64,000 nucleotides of DNA from Pseudobdellovibrionaceae bacterium. GTDB lineage: Bacteria > Bdellovibrionota > Bdellovibrionia > Bdellovibrionales > UBA1609. Made by a program: the position numbers and the translations under genes. Under the pieces are notes generated by a model. The model saw only the letters and a program-made list of their open reading frames with translations. It made no database searches and was not told the DNA's origin. The stretch lies in NCBI GenBank assembly GCA_947444305.1, contig CANEZP010000007.1:124001-188000 (forward strand), in the 5' to 3' direction. Below, piece by piece: positions 1 to 8,160 of the stretch (the stretch's first letter is position 1; every line of letters starts with the position of its first letter).

Positions 1-425
1 AATGGATCGCCATAGATTTGATTGGGAAAATGTCATGATTGAAATAAGCGCGGCCGGCACACCGGCATGTCCTGACTCTCGGCCTGACACGCAGTTGTCA
101 TTCGAATTTCAGAGAATTAGATAGGGTGATTGAACCGCGGTAACTCGAAGTAAAATTGAGTGGCGCGGCAACTTTCGCTCGACATGCCTTACTCTTACTA
201 ATCTTTCGACCTACTCGTGATTGTCCCAGGTCTATGCCGGAGCTTGTTCTCTCCGGATCTGCGGCAAGCTTGCAATCGTTGCATTTTTCTGCGAGTCATA
301 CTTTTTCGAAGTTGAGGCGGCGTTTCCCGTAACGAAGCGAAGCGACAAACGCAGGTTGCGCGAAGCAACCCTTCGAACCACAAACGACGACATCCTAAAA
401 CGCCGAATACTTAGCGCGCAAAAAG
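1..425. other. left-edge region without a firm gene
   Basis: No gene can be supported. A short open frame at 2-124 on the plus strand (starts MDRHRFDW, ends at a TAG) could be the tail of a gene or chance; it matches no family I recognise. The rest holds the region downstream of the Rieske gene, and I see no clear terminator or promoter. Confidence 0.3.
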
Positions 426-737
426 TTAAAATTCCACCATCACCCGGCCGTCCTCAATGCGTAACGGATAAGCCATGAGCTTCGACCCCGACGGACGGAC
501 CGACTTTCCCGTTTGCACGTTGAATTGCCAATGGTGATGCCGACAGGTGATTCGGTTGTTAATCAAACGGCCGTCGCTTAACGGTGCTCCGATATGGGGG
601 CATCGGTCCGCGTAGGCATAAATATCGGAACCGATCTTGATCAGAAGAATAAATCGGCCCCGGGCGGGTTTTGATAAAAGCGCTCCCTCAACTACCTCAT
701 CAATCGCACAGACGTCGTGCCACGCGCTTTTCGACAT
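426..737 (-). CDS. Rieske [2Fe-2S] ferredoxin-like protein
   Basis: A small Rieske iron-sulfur protein of about 103 residues, the usual size for the ferredoxin subunit of ring-hydroxylating oxygenases or for NirD-like domains. The two cluster-binding boxes are plain: CPHIGAPL, then about 15 residues later CRHHHW, giving the Cys-x-His and Cys-x-x-His ligands. I chose the internal ATG at 737 (protein starts MSKSAWHDV) because family members begin just before this point; the frame stays open upstream to 812. There is no signal peptide, so it should be cytosolic and transfer electrons to an unidentified partner; no oxygenase is adjacent. Family assignment is firm, physiological role unknown. Confidence 0.85.
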   Translation of the reverse strand: MSKSAWHDVCAIDEVVEGALLSKPARGRFILLIKIGSDIYAYADRCPHIGAPLSDGRLINNRITCRHHHWQFNVQTGKSVRPSGSKLMAYPLRIEDGRVMVEF

Positions 738-902
738 GGCCTGATCATAGAACGAAGCGGATTTAAATTGGAAAATATTTTTTGTTCGAGGTAGTTCATC
801 GCCCGCGCGCAAACGCGGGGCCGCGGTGTTTGGGTCCGTGAGTGAGCGGGGAGGCGTTTCGAATCGAATTCGTCGCCTCCCGCTTTGCGGAGTCGTGGCT
901 CC

Positions 903-2198
903 TTAGTAGCCCGGGTATTCGGTGAAAACCGTCTGCGTGCGTTTTTGCTCAACGCAGAGGACTTTGCGCATTTGATCGCACGCCACGACTGCGCTGCGAA
1001 CCGCGGTAACGTCGGTTGCGTTGCCGAGGCCGACCGCCGCGCCGTTGTTGCTTGCGTTTGACTGCCAGTCTACGCAGCTCGGGGCGCCGGCGTTGGTTGC
1101 CGTTGCCCAACTTACGTTTTGTGCCGTCCAATATTCTTCGTTCACGCCCGTCCAAGAATTGGTGAGGGGATGAGCGAAGATGCCACCGCTGGTGGTGGTG
1201 CCGATGATCGTGGTTTTATCGGGGCGGCGGTACTCGGTGCTGGGTTCAAGAACCCAATTCACCGCCTCGCCCGGACCGTTGCCGCAATTCGCGGTTAAGC
1301 AGGCATTGCGACGAGTGGTCGTTGTGGGATTTTGGGTCGTGTTGTTGATGACCATGGCTTTGTAGGTCGTGTAGCCGCCGTTTGAATGCCCTAAAGCATT
1401 AGCGTCGGTCTGACATTGCTGATCAAAGCGGGCGACTCCATTGGTGAAATTCGTGCCGTACGTGGGCAGCATCGGCGCGATCGTCACGAAGATCCGGCGG
1501 TAGGCGAGTTGGGCGGGAACCGTGGTCACCCGTTTGAGTTTCTCCACGCAAAGTAGGGGAAGGTCGTTATTGCAGGATGTCGCCGTCGTCGAAATTGCCG
1601 AAGAGGTTATAGAGCCTAGGTCTCCTCTGACTCCCGAGCTTGGTGCGTAGTTTGCGGTCCAACCACTACAGCTGGGGGTCGCCGCAAAAGCCGAGGTGAG
1701 CCCGGTCCAAACGTAAGTTTGGGTCGCGGTGATGGAATTGGTCAGCGGAAAATCAAAGCCACCGCTGTTGTTCGACGTCCCGATGATGGTGCCATCGGGG
1801 CGACGGAATTCGGTATTGGCCTTAACCGGCCAATTGTTCCCGGCTTCTCGCTGCAAACTTCCGGTTACGGCAAAGTAGGTTCCCGAGAGTGAGCGCAAGC
1901 CCGCTTCGGTCATGCACATCGGATCGGCGTTGATGGTGAAGTTGCTATTGATCGAGCCCTGAATAGTCGCGGTCGTGGGAAACATAAACCCGTAGGATTG
2001 AAGAACGACCGTGTTGCCGTAAACGTCGGTGGGACCGCCGCCTCCGTCAGTGGGACCGCCGCCTCCGTCACCGGGAGGAGCTTGTTCTACGGGGATACTC
2101 GGCGTCGTGACGGGTTTTTTGCTGCCGCAAGAGCTTAGCAGAAGCGTGAAGCTGACCGAGAGTGCGCAAATGAGGGTGAGTGAATGTGTAGTTTTCAT
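903..2198 (-). CDS. lipoprotein with two DUF1554-like repeats
   Basis: A 431-residue predicted lipoprotein. The signal peptide ends in the lipobox LLSSC at about residue 24, followed by a low-complexity linker in which GGGGPTD is repeated, encoded by a short tandem DNA repeat near 2029-2070. The rest is two copies of one domain, about residues 70-225 and 235-425. Each contains an EFRRPDG/EYRRPDK block, a G-G-F/I-F-x-x-PLTNS block, a WT...C..W core and a closing LLCVE/VLCVE. This order resembles the DUF1554 domain of Leptospira surface lipoproteins (recalled, not searched). Probably a surface-exposed, possibly adhesive protein. The gene stands alone. Confidence 0.75.
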   Translation of the reverse strand: MKTTHSLTLICALSVSFTLLLSSCGSKKPVTTPSIPVEQAPPGDGGGGPTDGGGGPTDVYGNTVVLQSYGFMFPTTATIQGSINSNFTINADPMCMTEAGLRSLSGTYFAVTGSLQREAGNNWPVKANTEFRRPDGTIIGTSNNSGGFDFPLTNSITATQTYVWTGLTSAFAATPSCSGWTANYAPSSGVRGDLGSITSSAISTTATSCNNDLPLLCVEKLKRVTTVPAQLAYRRIFVTIAPMLPTYGTNFTNGVARFDQQCQTDANALGHSNGGYTTYKAMVINNTTQNPTTTTRRNACLTANCGNGPGEAVNWVLEPSTEYRRPDKTTIIGTTTSGGIFAHPLTNSWTGVNEEYWTAQNVSWATATNAGAPSCVDWQSNASNNGAAVGLGNATDVTAVRSAVVACDQMRKVLCVEQKRTQTVFTEYPGY

Positions 2199-2490
2199 CC
2201 CCTATTTTTAACTGGCTAGAGCAGAGGCGGTAGAAGTTTTAAATCAAATGTAAATCAAATGGACTTTGGGCAAGTGTCCAAAAAATTGTAAACTCGAATT
2301 GGATGAGCAAGTCCGCGAGGGTGGCGTGGTGAGGGTCAAGCTAAACTTCAATGCTTTAGCCGGCGGTCCGGCTATCTCGTTAACAAGCAGGAATACATAC
2401 TTCCGGAAATGCCGATCTCGTTGCAGTTAAGAAGCATATATTCCGGCTGAATTTTGTCATCGCCGAGCTGCCCGCCGGTGCTCGCATTTG

Positions 2491-2512
2491 GAACTCTGTG
2501 CGCACAGAGTTC
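2491..2512. repeat. solitary palindromic repeat (CTCTG...CAGAG family)
   Basis: A perfect 22-bp palindrome whose core is ACTCTGTGCGCACAGAGT. It lies in the gap at 2199-2616 between divergent genes, which has no other gene that I can see. It belongs to the same family as the copies at 4335 and 60640, the in-gene copy at 62150 and the array at 60958-61159. The flank (GCTCGC then TTTGG) is shared with the copy at 4335, so these two copies are related beyond the palindrome itself. Confidence 0.85.
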
Positions 2513-2659
2513 TAGGGTGGGGTGGATGCTACGAGTATCGAATCTTTTTGCGGCAGGTTAAAGCGCCTATACTCTTTCCGACCTCCTGTTCCGATTAGAC
2601 AGGCTTTCTAAATATTTTGTTTGGAGGGTCGCCAAAAGTTTCGAGACATTTTAAGCAAC

Positions 2660-3054
2660 ATGAAGATTGCTTATTTCCTATTACCATTTCTTCCGTTCGC
2701 TTTTTATCGGTTTGCAGCGTCTCGGCAGCAACGGGGGATAAAATTGCTTTTCCGCCCGAGTTTCTCGGTGAATGGATCGCGATCAGTAAACCCTGCATAC
2801 CGGAAAGCGTGCTCGAGAGCCGGAAAGACAAACTGCTTCAATCCGGAGAGGAACCAAGGACCTTCAATATCATCAGAAAGACAAACGAGACCACTTGGAT
2901 CGAAGTAACTCCCGAGCCAAATTGGAAAAGTTCATGTGGCGCACGATTCATTCGCTTGAAGAGGGCCGGCGATAAACGCCTTGAATATTCGTGGGGAAAT
3001 AAAGCCGACGATTCGGATGGACATTTCAGTTCATGTTGGTACCGCAGAAAATAA
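2660..3054 (+). pseudogene. small exported protein, probably frameshifted
   Basis: The ATG at 2660 opens a good signal peptide (MKIAYFLLPFLPFAFYRF) that runs into unlikely Arg/Ser-rich sequence. In the next frame over, from about 2715, comes a sensible mature protein (TGDKIAFPPEFLGEW to SSCWYRRK, stop at 3054) with four cysteines but no good start or signal peptide; its only upstream start is a TTG at 2617. The simplest reading is one gene with a one-base frameshift near 2700-2720, either real decay or a sequence error. The mature part is about 105 residues, of unknown function, probably periplasmic. No strong ribosome-binding site precedes 2660. Confidence 0.5.
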
Positions 3055-3099
3055 TAAGTCGCGGCGAACATGTTTGGGGTGGACGGGTCTCAAGCCCTT

Positions 3100-4080
3100 T
3101 TAGTTGCGAATCATTCGCTCGATGTTGGCCTTATTTCTCTCTAAATCTGATTTGATTAGGGCAAGCCGCTCATCAACGAAAGGCAAGATTAAACTGACCG
3201 CGACGTTAGCGTGGTCGGTATCATATGTCTTTAATACTTTAGACTGCGGCTTTAGGTCTAAAGCCTGCATGCCAACAACCCGAAACTGACCATCATCGGT
3301 CCGAACCATCAAGGGACTACCTGATTGTCCGCCGTTAAGCGCACAGTCATTAAACAATGTATCAACGAAATCCCGTCCACCTGGACCGTTCTGATAGTTG
3401 CAGTCCATTTGTCCCCATAATTGACCTGGATTCCGGTCATCATTCTTTTTTAGAGGATATCCAGCCGTTTTCAGAGTCCGATCTTTTAAATCAAACATGG
3501 ACTGACCCTTTAGCAGTTTAAGCCAACCCACTTCGAGCCCTAAACAATCCTTATTCTCTAACTCTAATACGGCCCAATCGCCACCGACACTACCTCCAGT
3601 TGGGTCACCCCACGAGATAGGCCTTGCGGTCACCGTACGGTTTGCGGTGAAACTGACATTGAAATCCGTCTTGTTGGGAGACTTAGACTTCCCGAAGACT
3701 GCGTGATAGTTCGTCATAACCAAGCACGGTGAAATCAGGAATCCAGTGCTCTGGAAAAGGTTATTTTTCCCATCCGTTCCATCCGGCGCGATAATTTTCC
3801 CAATCGCAGCGAAATCTATGGTCGCGCCAATTTTATCAATTGCAGCTAGTGGATCCTTACCATTTTTACTGAACGTATTAATCTTATGAACCTGCGCCTC
3901 TGGCCCAGACAATCCGCCGTCTGCATCGAAGTTGTAGCAGCTGCCACCAGTGCAGGGTGCGCCGGCTTCAAACTGGTTCTGCTTGAGGCTGTGGTCGAAG
4001 CCGATCGTGCCTGCGTTGGCTGTGAACGACGTTAGAAACATCGTGAGGCTGAGATAGCTTGAAATTTGGGATGCGCGCAT
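3100..4080 (-). CDS. secreted trypsin-like serine protease
   Basis: A 326-residue exported protease of the chymotrypsin/S1 clan. I start it at the ATG at 4080, which has an AAGGA box about 8 bases upstream; the frame runs further, to 4176, without support. The first 23 residues form a signal peptide ending in TANA. The catalytic triad is visible: His126 in TNYHAVFG, Asp168 in GGDWAVLEL and Ser253 in NGGQSGSPLM. Cysteines at about residues 43, 48, 119, 179, 227 and 246 could form disulfides. The arrangement resembles glutamyl endopeptidase-like and V8-like secreted bacterial proteases. Substrate unknown; a role in degrading external or prey protein is inference. Single gene. Confidence 0.85.
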   Translation of the reverse strand: MRASQISSYLSLTMFLTSFTANAGTIGFDHSLKQNQFEAGAPCTGGSCYNFDADGGLSGPEAQVHKINTFSKNGKDPLAAIDKIGATIDFAAIGKIIAPDGTDGKNNLFQSTGFLISPCLVMTNYHAVFGKSKSPNKTDFNVSFTANRTVTARPISWGDPTGGSVGGDWAVLELENKDCLGLEVGWLKLLKGQSMFDLKDRTLKTAGYPLKKNDDRNPGQLWGQMDCNYQNGPGGRDFVDTLFNDCALNGGQSGSPLMVRTDDGQFRVVGMQALDLKPQSKVLKTYDTDHANVAVSLILPFVDERLALIKSDLERNKANIERMIRN

Positions 4081-4334
4081 TTCGTTGTCCTTCGTGCGGT
4101 TTTCCGTCGCTGAAGTTCGGGCTCGGGCTAGGCCGACTTTCCTATTAGCTTTGGCGATACCATCGTTGAGTCTCATTTAAGTATAGCAACTACAAGGCCA
4201 AAGACGTGTGCCTCAAGATCAGACCCAAACGGAATTTATTGAGGGAAAGCCTAAAAAAATGGACGGGACTTAAACCAGCGGGATGAGGTAGTGGCGACCT
4301 AGCCAAATTTCCCTCATGCTTGAGCTCGCTTTTG

Positions 4335-4356
4335 GAATTCTGTGCGCACAGAGTTT
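4335..4356. repeat. solitary palindromic repeat (CTCTG...CAGAG family)
   Basis: A near-perfect copy of the palindrome at 2491, with core TTCTGTGCGCACAGAGTT. Two outer C-to-T changes break pairing at the edges. It is preceded by GCTCGC and TTTGG, as at 2491. It sits in the gap 4177-4537, where I see no gene. Confidence 0.8.
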
Positions 4357-4537
4357 TGGTGAATCGAGGAGCTATTGTGTGATTTTAGCTCCGCGAATTT
4401 AAAGCCTCGCCGCTCCTATGCGTGAAGATAAAGCTGAAATTACTGGTTTCCAGAGAACCTGTAGCGCACCCCAAGTTGTGATAGTTCAAGCGGAGTGGCC
4501 GTTAAACAGGATATTACTATAAATTAAAACTATATGT

Positions 4538-6310
4538 TTATAAAATCGTTGACCTATTTATAGTGCGGATTGCCGAACACCCCGCAAACAACACAAATAG
4601 GAAAATAGCGGCCAAAGTAATCATAGTCACCGCATCGGCCAAGTGCTGATATGTGCTTTTCTCAAACTCAAATCCTCGGTACCCGGCGAAGCTTTGCATC
4701 TTTTCAAGGTGTTCCATTCGGAAAGAGTCCCATGGTTTGCAGTGATTCTCTTCCGGGAAGAGGAGGCAGGCGGGATTCCTAAAATTAAGACCGCCCAGTT
4801 TTGTCGGCTGTTCTATGGGGCCGGCGGCGAGGGGTTCTTGCACAAATTTTTCGAGTCGGTAGCCAAACAAAGGGTTATAGCATCGGAGTGCCGAAGCTCC
4901 TTTAACAAAATGCAATTGATGATCACGGCCCTGTGGGGAACCGTCCGAAGCGATGTTTGTTATACGCGGTTCAATTTTGCCTTCCCGAATGGCCCGGTAA
5001 AATTGCTGTAGTGGGGAGGGATTGAAATTTTGGCTGGTGTAAAAGTCGGACTTCTCCAATGCGCTCAGTCCGGGGACGGCCAGCATACTTATAACAAAAG
5101 CCACGGGCAGAATCTGGGGGCGGTCGATGATTTTGGCGGTGAACAGCGAAAGCAAAGGAATGTAAACAATAAGCCAGCGGTAGGGAGAAGTCGTGGAGCC
5201 GACAACGGGCAGGCTTTTTATAATGTCGTTCCACTCCGGACTATAATAAAGCAGCGACAAAGGTATCGGGAGAATCGCCAGCAATAATAAACCGGAAGCC
5301 GAAAATTTCGGAGGTTTGCATTCGCGAAGGCGGGGCAGATAAAAAAAGAAACCGATCAGAATCACGATAGCCGGAAGAAAGGTTACTCCGTAAGTCAGTT
5401 CATGGGGCAAAGCCTGCCACTGCATGTTTTTCCATAGTGGGGTCACTCTGTCATATGTCCGCTGACCCGAATCAAAAAGGGCTTGTGAAGCAAAAATTAA
5501 AATATCCCATGGGTCATCAAGTCCCGGCAGCGGATAAAAATTCCTGGGAAAGTGCCGTATCAGAGCGATGCTCGCCGTGAGCTTGGAGGCGCAAATCATC
5601 AGGGCGAGTAGCCCGCCCGCCAAGCCGCGGAAAATTGCGGGCAAAAGTCGACCGGGTCGGATGAGATCAGCCCAACACACCAGCGCCACAACCGAAAGGG
5701 CCGCCGGAATAATTAGAGTCGCCATCCCGCCCTGCAGCCAATAAGCCAAGAGAAGCCCAACGCCCACGACGATACCGGCCGACTTTGACGACTTAGGGAG
5801 GCAGAGCAGCCACGCAACCCATGGAACCAACATCCACGGCTGAAACCCGTAGTGTCCGATAATCATACGATGGGAGTAGAAGCCATTGAACATGAACAGG
5901 CAGGCGGCCACCAGCGAGGCCATCGTCGATAATTGTAGAGGACCACGGGCCAAGAAGTAAGTGCCCCAGAATCCGAGGCCAGCAAAAATAAGCATCGCCA
6001 AATAAGAGGCTGTTACGGGTTCAACAAAAAACGCGATGAATTGTGGGACGGAGTAAAAGATCGACTGAGGATCGGCGAAATAAGCCTGGCCGCCACAAAA
6101 AGAAGGAGTAAACCAGGGCGGGGTCAGGAAACCGTTGTTACGAAACCACAAAAAGCCATCGACGAAACTGCTCAGTGTCAGAACATAATCATGGCCCATC
6201 AGGCCGTTGGGTAGGGGGAAATAAGAGCCGAACGTCAAATGATAGGCGAACATCAAAAATACAAAAACACCTACGACCGCGAGCCTACCGACATAAAGTT
6301 TTTTCGACAT
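4538..6310 (-). CDS. polytopic membrane protein, YfhO/GT-C-like
   Basis: A 590-residue inner-membrane protein with about a dozen hydrophobic segments, the first at residues 9-28 and the last near the C-terminus (about 563-580), where a charged tail follows. After the first membrane segment comes a loop with GHDY, WF and GG-x-AYF-x-DPQ features; together with the alternating long loops and helices this resembles the YfhO/GT-C superfamily of lipid-linked sugar transferases. The DxD-like pair typical of GT-C enzymes is not clear, so transferase activity is inference. It would act on the periplasmic face of the inner membrane. The gene stands alone. Confidence 0.6.
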   Translation of the reverse strand: MSKKLYVGRLAVVGVFVFLMFAYHLTFGSYFPLPNGLMGHDYVLTLSSFVDGFLWFRNNGFLTPPWFTPSFCGGQAYFADPQSIFYSVPQFIAFFVEPVTASYLAMLIFAGLGFWGTYFLARGPLQLSTMASLVAACLFMFNGFYSHRMIIGHYGFQPWMLVPWVAWLLCLPKSSKSAGIVVGVGLLLAYWLQGGMATLIIPAALSVVALVCWADLIRPGRLLPAIFRGLAGGLLALMICASKLTASIALIRHFPRNFYPLPGLDDPWDILIFASQALFDSGQRTYDRVTPLWKNMQWQALPHELTYGVTFLPAIVILIGFFFYLPRLRECKPPKFSASGLLLLAILPIPLSLLYYSPEWNDIIKSLPVVGSTTSPYRWLIVYIPLLSLFTAKIIDRPQILPVAFVISMLAVPGLSALEKSDFYTSQNFNPSPLQQFYRAIREGKIEPRITNIASDGSPQGRDHQLHFVKGASALRCYNPLFGYRLEKFVQEPLAAGPIEQPTKLGGLNFRNPACLLFPEENHCKPWDSFRMEHLEKMQSFAGYRGFEFEKSTYQHLADAVTMITLAAIFLFVLFAGCSAIRTINRSTIL

Positions 6311-6594
6311 AGTACTGTATCATCAGTATCTCGCTCGGCTTGCGCAAGAATTCTCCTAAAGAAACTGATCTTAGCGAGATAACGACTAATGAGAGGGTAC
6401 CTATTCAGTAGAATTACGCCGCATCATTTCTCGGCGCGCCAGATCTGGAGCTGCATGATTGAGGTGTAGCGCAGCCCTCTCGACGCGGGGATCGGCCACC
6501 GAGCCGATATTTGCGTGAACAAGTTTAAGAATTTAGGTAAGATTTTTTCTATTACGTAGAGCCGATATCAACCTCAACACCTGATTGGTTATCG

Positions 6595-7176
6595 ATGGCC
6601 ACGGCTTCGAAGGTTATATTAATTCGTCAACTGCAGAACGCCTACTCCGGTGAGAAGGCGGCCGCGTATGCCTATCGCGGTCATGCTTTGTCGACGCCAA
6701 ATCTAGAAGAGCGAAACGAAATATTAAAGATTGAGCAAGAGGAATGGGAGCACCGAGAGTCCATTGGCTCTATGTTGCGCACACTTGGCGCTCAGCCACG
6801 GTTTTCACGAGAGGTCTTAATGACCGCGGTCGGCGTGGTCATCTATTGCTTATGTCGACTCGGTGGGTTTCTAAATATTTTTAATTTTGGCTGGTATATG
6901 TCGATGTACGGAGCCGGAAAGTTAGAGCAAGCAAATATCAACGAGTACGAAGTTGCGGCTCTTTCTGCCATTGCGAGCGGAGAGGATCGGTTCGTTGAAG
7001 CACTCGTTCACATGGCCGAAGTCGAATGGGATCACGAGCTCTACTTCCGCTCAAAGTCGGCGACTTCAAAGTGGGCAAAATGGATCAAAATCTGGAATCC
7101 TCCGCCTCCCCGAGATGCGACGCGACGGTCGCTGGCTCGTGAAAATTTCGTACAGCAAAAAGCTAAAAACCAGTGA
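6595..7176 (+). CDS. COQ7/ferritin-like diiron protein
   Basis: A 193-residue protein with the ferritin-like diiron arrangement of demethoxyubiquinone hydroxylase (COQ7). Helix 1 carries Glu20 (SGEKAAAYAYRGH), helix 2 carries Glu50-x-x-His53 (EEWEHRE), and the last helix carries Glu144-x-x-His147 (EVEWDHELYF). A hydrophobic pair of segments at about residues 75-105 could anchor it to the membrane, as in COQ7. The reaction in true COQ7 is C6 hydroxylation of the ubiquinone precursor. No other quinone genes are nearby, so a different oxidase or iron-binding role is possible. Upstream, 6311-6594 holds no gene that I can see and must contain its promoter. Confidence 0.7.
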   Translation: MATASKVILIRQLQNAYSGEKAAAYAYRGHALSTPNLEERNEILKIEQEEWEHRESIGSMLRTLGAQPRFSREVLMTAVGVVIYCLCRLGGFLNIFNFGWYMSMYGAGKLEQANINEYEVAALSAIASGEDRFVEALVHMAEVEWDHELYFRSKSATSKWAKWIKIWNPPPPRDATRRSLARENFVQQKAKNQ

Positions 7177-7198
7177 ACTGCTCTTTAGGAAGTATTTG

Positions 7199-7324
7199 AT
7201 GGAATCAAGTTTAAGTCACGTCGCGCTTTTGGTCCCGGCGGTCGAAGCCTCCGCTAAATTTCTTTTCGCCATTGAACGTATTCATCAACACTCCTCGACA
7301 GCGCATACCAGTCGAGATGGATGA
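7199..7324 (+). pseudogene. 5' stub of a glyoxalase/VOC-family gene
   Basis: An ATG at 7199 with an excellent ribosome-binding site (AGGAAG, 7 bases upstream) opens LSHVALLVPAVEASAKFL, which is the standard first beta strand and turn of glyoxalase/VOC-fold proteins, including the first metal-ligand histidine. After about residue 20 (near 7257) the similarity stops and the frame runs antisense into the 3' end of the next gene until a stop at 7324. A complete VOC protein needs 110-150 residues. This looks like a once-functional gene cut by a deletion or rearrangement, the breakpoint coinciding with the end of the opposite-strand gene. Confidence 0.6.
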
Positions 7325-8147
7325 ACTCTTTGCGAAGGCGCAGGTCTTTCTTTATTTGCAATGAAAGTGACAAGATGTTTCCTAGGGAAGCGGCGCCACG
7401 CGCCGTTGGGTTACCCACGATAAACCACCATTCGAATTTCGCGATGAGCTCGTTTGTCCGCTGTTCATTTTTCGATTCGATCACGCCGTCCCAAAGCAAT
7501 CGTAGGTGATCTATTATCGCGGGTACGTCTTCATTCCGAGCATGTTTAACCCAGTAAATGCCGTCATGAACAATCTCAAGCGGGGCGGATTGAAGGTCCG
7601 GACCCTCGCTTGGCGCCGTTGGACTCCATCTTTGCCAGGCCATTTTGCCGTTCGGAAAGCCGATGCCGGTTTGCTTAATCATTTTATAGAATTCTTTGTA
7701 ACGCCCGGAGTTTTCTCGAACAGAGGTTTCGATTCGGTGTTGCCCGACTCCGGCCAGCCGTTTGTTTAGTGGGCTATCGGAATTAGGGTCCATGTACGAC
7801 AACTGTTCTTCAAAAAGCTTTTGCTCGGCCGCCGTGGTCGCGCTTGCTAAATCATTCTTTATAACTTCAAGTCGTTTAGAAACAAAGTATTGGAGAGCAT
7901 GATCAAAACCGCCGACGGTGGGGCTGAATTCAATTATTGCGCTCGCCATTGTTCGTCCATAGGTTCCACTCGGACCGGCGAAGTTGTCTTGAGCCGGGGC
8001 GGACAATATGCTTTCGAGGCGTGACGTAGCTGCGGATCCGGCTAGCTCAAACTTGCACGAGTTATTCGCGAGGGCATAGTTGCCCGTAAAGATAATCGCC
8101 GCGAAAATAGTGAAATTGCGAATCAACAATTGAATCACGTTATCCAC
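7254..8147 (-). CDS. exported protein of unknown function
   Basis: A 297-residue protein with a signal peptide (hydrophobic residues about 12-27, cleavage after YALA). The mature part is mixed alpha/beta with no motif I can name. The C-terminal third (about residues 235-290) contains a conspicuous WWFIVGNPTARGAASLG block and ends in a Trp/Tyr-rich helix, which looks like a conserved globular core. The stop lies only 14 bases upstream of the 3' neighbour's stop codon, so the S9 peptidase and this gene are separate but close. Its 3' end abuts the truncated VOC gene. Periplasmic or secreted; no function is assigned. Confidence 0.7.
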   Translation of the reverse strand: MDNVIQLLIRNFTIFAAIIFTGNYALANNSCKFELAGSAATSRLESILSAPAQDNFAGPSGTYGRTMASAIIEFSPTVGGFDHALQYFVSKRLEVIKNDLASATTAAEQKLFEEQLSYMDPNSDSPLNKRLAGVGQHRIETSVRENSGRYKEFYKMIKQTGIGFPNGKMAWQRWSPTAPSEGPDLQSAPLEIVHDGIYWVKHARNEDVPAIIDHLRLLWDGVIESKNEQRTNELIAKFEWWFIVGNPTARGAASLGNILSLSLQIKKDLRLRKEFIHLDWYALSRSVDEYVQWRKEI

Positions 8148-8160
8148 TTAGACCGAATTA

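Noticed and set aside
221..478. Plus-strand frame near the left edge
   Set aside because: No recognisable start context or composition typical of protein; overlaps the end of the Rieske gene.
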